Source: Liolophura sinensis
Lineage: Eukaryota; Mollusca; Polyplacophora; Chitonida; Chitonidae
NCBI RefSeq assembly: GCF_032854445.1
Contig: NC_088300.1
Span: 45,625,682 to 45,689,681, forward strand
Direction of reading: 5' to 3'
DNA length: 64,000 nucleotides
Positions 34,076 to 46,800 of the stretch are shown piece by piece. The notes beneath the pieces were generated by a model, which worked only from the letters and a program-made list of their open reading frames with translations, made no database searches and was not told the origin of the DNA. Position 1 is the first letter of the stretch; each line of letters starts with the position of its first letter. The translations under genes were made by a program, and so were the position numbers.

Positions 34076-37000
34076 TCAGACATCCAGAACTGTGTCTTTG
34101 CTGCTAGGGCTGGGGTTGTCACTGTCACCAGGTGTGTCTGCAGGGCGGGGTTGCCGGCGGCGACTGTACTGACGCTGGACTGCTTCAATCTGAAAACACA
34201 CCCGCAAGTACATGTACTCCAAATATCAACATATTTACATGTAGTTATCCATAAATCGCAATGGAAGTCAAAATTCCCTAACCTTTATATATAACTGCCA
34301 GTGAATGTTTGTGATTTTTATCAACACATATTTTAAATGAAGCCAGTAATGTCTAGTTTGTATGGAAATACCCTAAATCTTCAACCCTTTCAACTGCCTT
34401 TGCAATTAATATTTTGACACATTCTGTGAGCACCATGGGTGTAGAGAAATAAATTGCACAGTTTTGTGAAGCAGGCATCTTGAGTTACATAAACAAATCA
34501 TTTTAGTGCCATTTTCATAATAGTTTTATGCAAAAATTCCACTTAAAAGTGCTTTAGTGAATGAAAAGGTTGATGACGTACAGTATATGGACTTATAGTA
34601 AATACTATCAGAAAAATCTTGAGAGATATAACATACAGACATTAACAGAGCTGACACTGCGCAGTAGATGTTTTACTCCAACACACCTACTATTTATACA
34701 TCTGAGTCCACTTTCCCAACACTTTGTAAGTCATATTTTTTGTAAAAGACACTGTCTAGGTTACAGTGCCATAAGGCAACGTCATTTACCAGAAATGTTA
34801 TGAAAACTTGATAAACAAAGATTTGAGAAAGAGGACCCAGTAGGTTGTGTCACTGAAATACTATAACATTGCATGCAGGTATAATAACATGTGAAGCTTT
34901 AATAATGTAGACAGCTTATATTTTACCTTATATAGCAGAGAAAAGAAGGCATGGACATGCATCTTAAATGTAATGACTTGATGTACATGTAGGTAAAATC
35001 AGGGGCTATATGTTCTTCATGATTAACTTTTAGAAATCACTGAATTTGACTACATGTATTTCATGCTTAACTTTTAGCAAGCACAGAATCTGACTAAATG
35101 TTCTTTACACTTAACATTTAGCAAGCACAGAATCTGACTAAATGTTCTTTACACTTAACATTTAGCAAGCACAGAATCTGACTAAATGTTCTTTACACTT
35201 AACATTTAGCAAGCACATAATTTGAGAAGAGCAGATAAAAGCATGTCACATTACCTTGTCTCCAAAGAAGGATATGATGGCAAACAGCACCAACAATACC
35301 AAGGCAATATTAGTCCAAAATTTCAGCCAATCCCGATATTTCTTCCTAGAAATTAAACTCACCATTTTAATGTACATTTATACGTGTCAGTAAATGGCTA
35401 AATACAACCCACTGGTTTACAGAATATAAAAACTGAACTCATAAACCTGAAGTCAAAAATTCATCAAAACGTAATTTTACATGCCCTGCTGGGAAGCATT
35501 ATATCATACCACTGATCATAGCTTAAAATGTTAAATTTATTATTAATTTGATTGATGCTTTAATTGAAATCACCTGATCTACATAATGCCAAGACATCAC
35601 AACTGTCTAAAATGACAAATATCAGACAGATTATAAATTCTATAATTACATCACATAAAAGCTCAAACCATTTCCTATACAATGAACTTTCCTTCACTCT
35701 CACCCAAGAGTCTCTGATGAACAATCCCCATTTTCTCAGTTTATCTACACTCTCCACTCCCTCAGTTAATCAATTCTCACCATTCCCTCAGTTCATCAAC
35801 ACTCACCATTCCCTCAATTAATCAATTCTCATCATTCCCTCAGTTCCTCAACACTCTCCATTTCCTCAGTCCATCAACACTTAACACTCCCTCAGTTCAT
35901 CAACATTTACCACTGACCCTCAGTTCATCAACATTTACCACTGACCCTCAGTTCATCAATATTTACCACTGACTCCCTTAGTTCATCAACATTTACCACT
36001 GACTCCCTCAGTTCATCAACATTTACCACTGACTCCCTCAGTTCATCAACATTTACCACTGACTCCCTCAGTTCATCTACATTTACCACTAACTCCCTCA
36101 GTTCAACAACACTTACCATTCCCTCAGTTCGTTCATGCTGAGAAATCGGTTCCTATAATCTGGTGGTAGCTCAAACTGGGAGGGGATTGGGAACATGGAC
36201 TCGTAAAAATCCACAAGGACTGCTTTAACCTGGGGAATAAATGAACGTTTGACATTGCACTACACACATTTGCTTTTCGCATGCGGAAAGGTCGAGGAAT
36301 CAGGGTAATATATAATATACTTGGTACAGACACATAAAATACAGGCCAGAAGAATCACTTACATGTAAGTACCTTCATACAACACAATGGCCACACACTA
36401 GGTTTGGATATACATATATACATCATCACAAAATATCAGATCTAACATAAGCCTCCTTAAACAGAGTTTACCATACACACGCTACACCATTGGGTGATAC
36501 ATTGTGATCAGGCTGAGAGGGTCCCTACAGTTGTGTCTCCACAGATATGCAATTTAATTTGCATTAACCTTTATCTGGTTAATAGACTTCTGGCGTTCGC
36601 TCATGCGATTCCTTGTCACATTCAATACAGTGTTTCCACGGCCTGTGCACTGACAAATGCATTTACCTGTATGATTCTACTATCACTTCAATCTACTCCA
36701 GCAATAAATCCTCGTCCAATGTGATCAGGCAATTATGCCGAGTCCGTAAACACTCCATTGTATTCAATATGCAATTCCCATTCTCAAAAGAACAATCAAA
36801 CACACAATAGAAAGCCGGCTAGCATTAGTGGTCACTTCATCAGTGACTGATTCTTACAGAGAGGGATCTACTTTTCAGGTAAAATACTAGACACTGATGC
36901 TCACCGTTTTTGCTTCCTCAGATTCATGGTCTATGTTATCATTCAAGCAAATAAATTTTCTGAAAAAAAAAAGTTAGACAACACACTGAATATTGACCAG

Positions 37001-40000
37001 GCATGCATCAAATATCTACTTAATATATGTGAGTCAGGAATTCTTTGCAAAAAACATTATTTTTTTAAAATATAAGAAACCAAAAACAGTATTTCAACAT
37101 GACTGACAATAATGAATCCATTAGAGAAACCAACATCTACAACATTCCTCATCAAAATGCTGCTCATTCTAACAAATTTACTTGCCAGGGGATACATGCC
37201 CCGTGTCCACAGCTGATTAAAGTTTTACCATTAAAATTTTGCACAGACAAATGGGCATATTATCTTACTTTGGGTTTTTGCGAATATCATCCAGCTGGCC
37301 AACCACACTTGACACATTGGTTTTGATCATTTTGAAGGCCACTTCAGAGTCATCGCCCACCACTTCATACCTGGGAGGAAAATTTACAGAAGAAATTTTA
37401 TTGTCACAATCTTAGATGTATTAAAATTCAGATGTTTATAGAGAAAAAACATCTTAACACATGTCTCTTTGACCTTTGTGGTAATTTAACACTAAAAACA
37501 GAATATAAGCAGGCCTTTGGGAATTACAAAAGCCGTGGCTAAAACCTTCCAATATGGTGGTAAGTAGCAAAATGTCCTAAATGGAAGATGAAAGATGAAC
37601 TCACTGGTACAGAGGTTGAGGTTTGAAGTTCTTAGCTAGCAGTTCTTTAATCTCCTCACAGTTAATGAAGAGGTTTCGGGTGACTTGAGGCTGGGACCAA
37701 AACAGAAGTTTAAGACAGTATTTAATAATACACAAAACACAGGACAGTCAGATTATATCTTTTACTGCTGCAAGAGGACATGCTCAACATAAACATACCC
37801 AAACTTTTGTTTTACAGAAGTAGAGCAACACTGAAAATTAAGATATTACACTAACTATACAATTAGCTACATACAATGCAGCTAATTAAATTTCTACACT
37901 GAACAATAACTGCAAAAATCTAGATAATCAGGAAAATTCACTGACAAATGAGTCTCAAAAGTGTTTCCGCATACAAACTCTTTATCGCTGAAGGCAAAAA
38001 AAAGGTCCTAGAGTACCACGTGACTTGTCAAAAATGTCAGGCAACAATTCTTCTTGATTATATTTATTCTAAAATGGACATTTACAATAAGAAGTTTCAC
38101 AAAAATGAAAAACTTGAGGAGTAAAGGTAAGAGGTGTCATTTGTGTTTCCAAAAGAAGGGAGATGAATGTCAACTATAGTTGCCTAACCTTTTTGATAAA
38201 TCACATTATATACAGTAGGACTTTTTTTACTCTTGGCGACAAAAGATTTCGATTTGGAAACTTCTATATTCCAAGTATACATCATTGTATTGATGAACAG
38301 TGAACTTCACCCCTTAATCATACAAACACTGTCCAAAATTCTGTCCATACCATGTCTGCCACATAGTAGCTCTCTTTAGGGGGCTCTGGCACTTCCTTGG
38401 TTAGCTGCTCAGGTAAATACTTGGAACAGTTCATCATAACATTCTCCAGGCCTGTCAAAGTCTGTCAACACAAAACACAAAGGTAAATCCTGCAATCATC
38501 TACCTATCCCACTTAATGAAATCATTCTTAACACAAGGCAATTTTCCATCAAACTTCAGCTTAGTAATACATGTAAATACATGATCAGGCATGGTTTTAT
38601 TATTTTCTTTACATTTATCAAATGATCTGATTAAACCAAGAATATTATACTATTCTGACAAGTCAGGTGCACTGTGGACTATACACCACCTTGCTTCACC
38701 ATGTAACCAATAAACCTCTTCAAACTACGCCTGAACCAATGATCTCTGGATGTACAGAATCACACCATCTCTCACCAAGGGAGGATTAGTTAGAGAGAGA
38801 GAGAGACACTTTAGAATGTATGTAATGTAATTCTTCAACCTTTTTGCAAGGTGGTTTATTCAAGCATGTTCTGAAGGCATTATTCTGTGTAGACTGATAA
38901 AATTATACTTCTCGTGAATCACTGAAATTTGCTAATTAGAACAAAGTGTCTAAAAGTCATATTAAAATATGCACAAATTTCATTGGAAGTTGCTGTGGCA
39001 TGCAAAAAAGTTGAGGCATTAGAGTATGTACGTATGTTTGGGTTTTATGCCATACTTAACAACAGTACAGTCATGTGACCACAACGACTCTGAGGTGTGT
39101 GTACATGTACTGTCTTCTTGTGGCAGGGTGGTTCAATACCGTCATTGTACACCACTGAAGTATCATGCCTGGGACAGCAGATATGGAACCCCACTCAGAC
39201 ACATTCTACAGAATCAGTCCAACCAGTCCTGTTTCCTTTTTCTAACCTCTCAGTGCTAAGTGTCAGAGACACCTTGGACAAATGAGCCAATGAAGAGACA
39301 TCTATCTTTACAGTTAAAGTTCCATTTATATTAAGACTACCACAATACCTGACGGCATATAGACTGACCCATTACTCTTTCCATGAAGAACCATCACCAA
39401 TCAACAGAAAGTCAAGATTTTTTTTAACTTGATATAGGTCCGTCATCTATCACAGTTTGTCATACAGCCTAAAAGATGAGGTCAATCCAGTTTCTTCTCT
39501 GTTATCATGGAGACACTGAAAAGACCAATTGCTACCACTGATCATTGTCAACTAACCTGCAGGTCTAGAGGCAGACTGTACAATCTTGTGGCCAGTGTAC
39601 GGATCTCACGGTCAGATAACACCCTGAAAAGGGAATCAAATGTTATTCATTTATTTGGTTAGTTGTTGTTTCAGGCCATACCCAAGAATTTGTTACTTAC
39701 ATATATATATATGCTGGGGTTGGTTTTATGGGTAGAAGATACAAGAGTGCCAGGGGGTAAACCATAGTCGTTCAACAAGATAATGACTTGAATGTCCCAT
39801 AAATGACACACAGACCTGCACGTCATATTGGCTGTTTGGTAATATTTCACTCATCCGATGACGGTAGGAGGAAACCGGCACATGGTGGAAACCCACAACC
39901 ATCCACCTGATACGGACCTTTCCACATACAATACACTGGCATAACAGTGTACATTGTCAATACATGATGGTGACCTTGTGAGAAGGGCCTTGCCTTGATT

Positions 40001-40855
40001 TATCCGTGTCCATCATATCAAAGATTTCTGCAGCTGTGACATTCCTCGTCACTCCCATCAGGTAGTAGAAGTAGGAGAATGCAAATTGCATGTCAGTGGA
40101 GCTGCGGACACGGTGAGCGGAGGTCACATCCCACTCCTCTGGGAACCTGGGTACACAGAAACACATGCACATATCAGACATTCCATATTCAGTTATTGTA
40201 GATGGCTTCTGAAGTCATCCACTTTTGTATTCAATTTTTTCATCTTTACTTTTTTTATTTTTAAGGTTCAGATTTCAACAACTGCAAATTTCTGCCAAAC
40301 TCTTATACTCCATTCAGTCCAGTTCCAGAGAGACTTCATATTTGTTTATTTATAATATTTAACTGGTGTTTTACAGGCTGCTCGAGACACAAAGGTGGCC
40401 AGTACTATTGTGGGAAGAAACCGTGAAGGCCGAGGATCCAGAGCCATGATGCTGCACTAGCACACTACGCAATAAGCCTAAGAGGCCCTTTTGGGACACA
40501 TTAATAATAAGAATAAAGGACCAGGAACAGATAAGAGTCCCAATGTTCATCTCTGAACTGAAGAGCAAAAACACTTCTACAGGAAGCATGACAATCTGTA
40601 CCTAACGATGATGTTTTAAGGTAATCTAGTAAAATTGGATTCTGTCTCTTCTCCTGACCTTTTGTGTAATTCTGTCATAATGTGCTTGTCAATCATATGT
40701 GGCATGTGGGAGGGAACCTTTCTGGCCGAGTATCCAAACACTTTGTTATATATCTTGTTGACATGGCGAAGTGAGTCAGCAAACTGGGATAGTGATCTGC
40801 CTGATGTCCGGCCATTTGACGTGTACTCCTGCTGTTGCATTAGTTCAGCCTTTTT
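34076..40855 (-). CDS. GNPTAB: GNPTAB exons: cleavage site, beta subunit, EF-hand, CR4, membrane span
   Basis: Exons: 40659-40855, 39994-40146, 39557-39623, 38351-38461, 37605-37690, 37269-37370, 36905-36959, 36117-36229, 35255-35345, 34076-34189. [17 protein letters not shown] aligns with human GRQLK/DTFADSLRYVNKI, where site-1 protease cuts, so cleavage after RSLS is inferred. Then [25 protein letters not shown], the EF-hand DTDKSRVLSDRE, CR4 ([22 protein letters not shown]), and a membrane span ([16 protein letters not shown]). The EF-hand loop lacks its usual central Gly (Arg here) and is split by a GC-AG intron. Stop codon at 34076-34078. Confidence 0.93.
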
Positions 40856-43800
40856 CTGTAGCAGAAAAAAAATAATTGTCAGTAATAGCACAGCTGTCAT
40901 TTACTGCAAAAATCCACATAAGCTAAAAATACTGGTCAGATATATTTTAATGTCAGTCTCATCAAAAAAATATTTCGTGATAAAAAATGTTCTGTTAACT
41001 GTAAGACTGTTACTTCCTTCCAATCAAACAAAGACTTCCAACAGATTTGTCCACACCTACGTTATTTTAAATATTGATTTATCTGATTGTTTAGCACAGT
41101 ACTCAAAAATTTTGGATTTATGCAGTGGCGGTCAATTTTATGGGTGGAGCAAACCTGAATGCCTGGTGTAAACCAGTGACAACTGGCAAGTTACTGAGCT
41201 GCTTTTCCACAAACAGATATTCACAACAAGCGTTGGACTGTGCAAACAGTCACACTAGCACAGTCAACTGTCACCAAACTCCCATAAACAGTGAGACCTG
41301 GGTATGTCCAACAAGACAAGCACCAATAACCCCTCGACCATGATCAGTTCCCCTATACATGCTGCATGTTATTTGTAAATGCAGCAGTATAAATGTGTCT
41401 CTTACACTTACTTCTTCACCTAGAAAATCTTCAACAATTTACATCAGAAAGCGCTAAAATACTGGAGTCATCATTGGACATGATTTTTCACGTGATCTTT
41501 GTTAAATCTCACACGTCAATTCACTGGGCTATATTGGACATCATTATACTGATGATGGGGATTTCCCTGTTACGTGAATATGCCCTATGACACAAGGAAG
41601 TTAATCGTACCTTCTGTAACTCTACAAACATCCCTGATCGCTCCCATTTGAAACCTCCAGGCTTGAACAGGTTTTCTAATGCCACACCTGGTGGAAGGTT
41701 GTCTCCCTTGTTTGATGTGTTAGAGGAAGCTGAGTGAAATGGCTGTCCATAGTTAGGAAACAGATCTGAGGTCCATCCCTCTGGCCTGTTTGATTGGATT
41801 ATGGAGAGCAGAGAGCGGTGACTTCCATGGACTCGCTCGTCTCTATCATACAATTTTTCCTCTCCCTTTTCTTGCTCCTTGCCCACTTCTGACTCCTTCC
41901 CATCCTGCACTGGATCCTTGCCAAGCCGTGACTCCTTCCCATCCTGCACTGGTTCTTTGCCCAGCTGTGACTTCTTCCCATCCTGCACTGGATCCTTGCC
42001 CAGCCGTGACTCCTTGCCATCCTGTACTGGATCCTTGCCCAGCTGTGACTCCTTCCCATCCTGCACTGGTTCTTTGCCCAGCTGTGACTCTTTGCCATCC
42101 TGTACTGGATCCTTGCTCAGCCGTGACTCCTTCCCATCCTGTACTGCTTCCTTGCCCAGCTGCGAATCCTTACCAGTCTGCACTTGTTCCTTGGCCAGGT
42201 GTGACACGTCTTTCTGGACTTGCTCCTTGCCTATCTTTGTCTCCTTCACTTCATGCACTTGCTCCTTCCCCCGCTGCTGTTCCCCGTGAAACAGGTTATT
42301 CTTCAGCACCTGTTCATCAAAAGCAGCATCAGATGCTCTGGCTTGTTTTTGTGAATTCAGTTTCTGCCAAATGGACGACTTAAGTTGGTTGAAACCTTTC
42401 TCTGTAATATCGCCTGTAAAACATAACACAGAAAAAATGGAAACTAAATCACAGTATTAAAAGTTTACACGGTAGAACATATACTGCCATCACACTTCGT
42501 TGTAATGATAAGTTGTCCCAACCATAGATCTCGGTGTATGAAATTACTTTGAACCAATGACTAGCTTGATTTGCTAATCCATACCAGCCTGAACACGGGT
42601 TGTCATAGCAACTGTCTCAGTCTGCTATGCATCATTTGTGGCCATCGCTGTATAAACCCTGACAAGCAACACCCAAGTGACCAAAAGAAATTTTAAACTT
42701 TCAGAAGTGCTGTCATGACCTACTTGTACAAAGTGGGCAATTGAGGTGAATTACCAGACATCAGGAACATGGGACCTGATACACAATAAATAGTGTATAT
42801 TTGGCTGCAAAATTCCTTGTTTTCAGTAGGATATCCCACCTTCCAAATAAACATGAAAACACACTTCTAGGACCAACACAGCTCTCAGAAGCAAGCAAAA
42901 TGAGCACCTCTGTCATGGACAAAATTTATGCTTTATTACAGTGATCAGAAATGCTTTAATCTGTTCTGCATATTCAAATTATTTTGATTCTTAATAAGAA
43001 ACTACTCCCCAAGAATAAAATAGACCGTTTCCATTTTCTTAACTTATGATTAAATATAAAATGGTACACGGCAAGAGGGATAATACAAAACATTGTTATC
43101 ACACCCACACGTAACTACCACTGTGCAAATCAGTCCCAGAGGAAGATCAACCAAGAGATTGTTTGATGTCTTCTCCAGACAGAGGGTATTAGCGAGTGCG
43201 TACTCTCCCACAAGCTGGCCACCACAACTACTTGACTCCCTAAGCTATGTTACACGACTAGACCTTAAATGTGATGCTGGTCTAGCTTTGGCAGTTTGCC
43301 CTTACCCTCATCAAACTGTGCCTTAGCCTCCTCCCACTCAGCCTTCAGGTCCTCTGGCAGCTCAAGGGCGGACAGATTCACGGACTTTATGTTACGGTCT
43401 GGCACATCTACATGTACTTTGTCCAACTTCATATGTGGTGCCCTGCAACACACAAACCCATGGGTAAAATGCCACTTTCTAAATCTTCATATTTTTTTCC
43501 ACAGGCGAAGCTTAAACATGAAAAAATTCGTATGAACACTCAAGACGAAAAAACATTGTATCTGACACACTCTGGTTTTTTTATTCACACAATTGTAAAT
43601 CCTCAACCGTTTCGATTTCTGATACACTTTTTTCAGAGGGATTTATGCATACAATTATTACGAAAAGGACACCAAAATTGATTTATTTGTGTCACTTAAG
43701 ATGGAAACTTCATAAAACTGTGCAGATTAATTTCTCTACACCCCAAAGTTCTCTCAGAATGTTTCAAACCATTGGTCGTAGTGATAGTAGAAAAGGCTGA

Positions 43801-46800
43801 AGAAGTAGGGTACTTAAAGAATGTATAATATTTTCAATGTTTTCCACTTTAGCCGTGAGATTTATAGGCGAGTTAATCCAGAGTGGGCAGCACAAACTAT
43901 TAGCCCTTGCCAGGTACCAGACAAAATTCCTGACTTAATGCTGCAGCCCAGCCAATGAGAACTAGATGAAGTTTTTTTACCTCATTGGTCAGGGTCATCA
44001 CAATCAGACTGTACCTTTCTCTCTGTGGGATATCCTCAAATACAAACACTGGCTGGTCTGTAACATTTATAGCTTTGACAATTTCTGTGCTATTGTCAGC
44101 CACAGTTTCTTTCTTGCCTTCTTTTGCTGCCACATGGGTGTCATTCTTGTCAGCTTTTGGAATGACTTTTGGGTCAACCACCATGGTGAAGTTGTACTGC
44201 AACAGAGATTATTGGGGAGGTAGTTACTCAGTAAGAAAAAAAAAAAAGCCAACCAGTTCAAAAGTTCCAGTTTTAGTTTATATCCTGGACGGCTGTAAAA
44301 CTCTTAGCAAGCACTACACAATCACTGACAAGTTGTAAATATACCCTAATTCTTCAATCTTTTCCCATATGAACGAGCAACTTTCAGTGCAATTTATGCA
44401 TGTTTATAATTTGATTTTGGACTACATTAGTTGGATTGGCCCATTTCAGGACTTCACAAAAAGTATAATTTTATCAGTCTACACAGAATAATGTGCTCAG
44501 AAGTTGCTTGAATGAACACCTTACAAACACGTGAAATGGTTGAAGAATTACAGTATATCTGATGGTAAAAAGGTACAAGGTAAGTTTGAAGAGAAAATCT
44601 GGAATTTGTTTTGCATATAAAGTAACAAGTCTGAACCTCTGCATTGACTTGATTTATTTGATTATTGAAATAAATGAATATTTCACTTATATGACAGTGG
44701 CCAGCATCATGGTAATAGCAGCCTGGGCAGAAAACCTGGTGAAAACCCACGACCAGCTGCAGGTTGCTGGTGGACCTTCCCACATACCACCAGAGAGCTT
44801 CTGCAATGTACTGCACTTTGTACTGCACTTTGGCCTCACTTAAACTTAGAGTTATACAGGCTAAGTAGCTCCATGGGACTAATTTTTTAGGTTGTTGCAG
44901 TTTTTCACTTGGAATATCTTAAATGTGGGTTTTTTTCTATTTGCATGTACATGTATGATGCCAGACCTACTCTTCAACTGGATCCATCAGGCAAATTTAG
45001 ACAAATTTAAGTGTTTTTTGACTGAAAACACTTATTTAAAATCATGCAATTCATTGTCCTTATTTAGGAAAAATATACACTCCTGTTAATGCACTGTGGT
45101 AATGGTATTGTCATTAGTATTGTTAGTGGTATTTTAAATGTTTCACTACTATCAATATATTTAGTGACATTTATCTCTAGACTTTCATCACTTACAACTG
45201 ATGTTTGCATTATGTTTTTTATCCAGACCAAGTCCTACCTCGAACATACTGGTTTCATCTCCTCTGTTACCCTTCAGGTGGAAGGACAGCCTGGTTTTGT
45301 TGTGGTTCTCGTGTAGGACCACAGTCATCACTTTGAACTTGATGGCCACCGCGGCAGTACGCAGTGCCTCAGACTGGTTGTAGCTGGCCTGCGTTATCAC
45401 AGCATCGTCTACCAACAAGCTGCTCAAGTTCAAGAAGAATACAAACTCTCCTACAACAGCCCAGATATAACATGTTAGCAAACCTGTTTACTAAACCCTG
45501 GCAGTCAGTAAAAAACTTATATTTGCGGGCAGCCAAATAAGGCATATATCTGAATGCCATTGCTGGGATATCTTTAGGTGACATTTATATTTCAATATAT
45601 GTACTTCAATCACTGACCATCTAGCATTTACCTCCATAAACATAAAAATTCACCTATTGGTAAACAGTTAATGTCATTTTTGTTTTTTTGGACAAAATAC
45701 ATAGAGTAAACCACCATAATTGATGAGTCACTGACAGTTTTGTGACGCACAGGTTTTCCCTGCACAGAGTGGTGGAAGACAAATTATCTACAAAGTAATG
45801 GCAAGTGATCTCCAAAGTAATGGCAAGTTATCCCCAATGTAATGGCAAGTTATCTCCAAAGTAATGGCAAGTTATCTCCAAAGTAATGGCAAGTTATCTC
45901 CAATGTAATGGCAAGTTATCCCAAAGTAATGGCAAGTTATCTCCAATGTAATGGCAAGTTATCTCCAAAGTAATGGCAAGTTATCTCCAATGTAATGGCA
46001 AGTTATCCCAAAGTAATGGCAAGTTATCTCCAAAACAATGGCAAGTTATCTCCAATGTAATGGCAAGTTATCTCCAATGTAATGGCAAGTTATCTCCAAA
46101 GTAAAGGCAACATTAGGAGCCTCGTAACGGCTTATTGCCAACAAGGACAAAAAAGGATGATTAATAAATGCCATAACTAAGTATACTGTATTTCACAAGT
46201 GATACATTTTGCTTGATTCTGATGGAATTATCCACCTTAGAGGGTCACAGCAGAATATCTGATGGAATATCCACCTTAGAGTGTCACAACAGAATATCTG
46301 ATGGAATATCCACCTCAGAGGGTCACAGCAGAATATCTGATGGAATCATCCACCTTAGAGTGTCACAACAGAATATCTGATGGAATCATCTACCTCAGAG
46401 GGTCACATCAGAATATCTGATGGAATCATCCACCTTAGAGCGTCACATCAGAATATCTGAAGGAATCATCCACCTTAGAGGGTCACAGGAGAATATCTGA
46501 TGGAATATCCACCTTAGAGTGTCACAGCAGAATATCTGATGGAATATCCACCTCAGAGGGTCACAGCAGAATATCTGATGGAATCATCCACCTTAGAGGG
46601 TCACAGCAGAATATCTGATGGAATATCCACTTTAGAGCGTCACATCAGAATATCTGATGGAATCATCCACCTTAGAGGGTCACAGCAGAATATCTGATGG
46701 AATCATCCACCTCAGAGGGTCACAGCAGAATATCTGATGGAATATCCACCTCAGAGGGTCACAGCAGAATATCTGATGGAATATCCACCTCAGAGGGTCA

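Noticed and set aside
41790-42383. Plus-strand frames of 136 and 197 codons, Pro/Cys-rich
   Set aside because: Antisense shadows of the in-frame 39-bp repeat of GNPTAB; the sense frame carries the conserved protein.
43900-44014. Longer version of GNPTAB exon 44015-44196 ending at the GT at 43979-43980
   Set aside because: It breaks the phase with the next exon and departs from the human alignment; the upstream GAAAG|GTACAG donor fits both.
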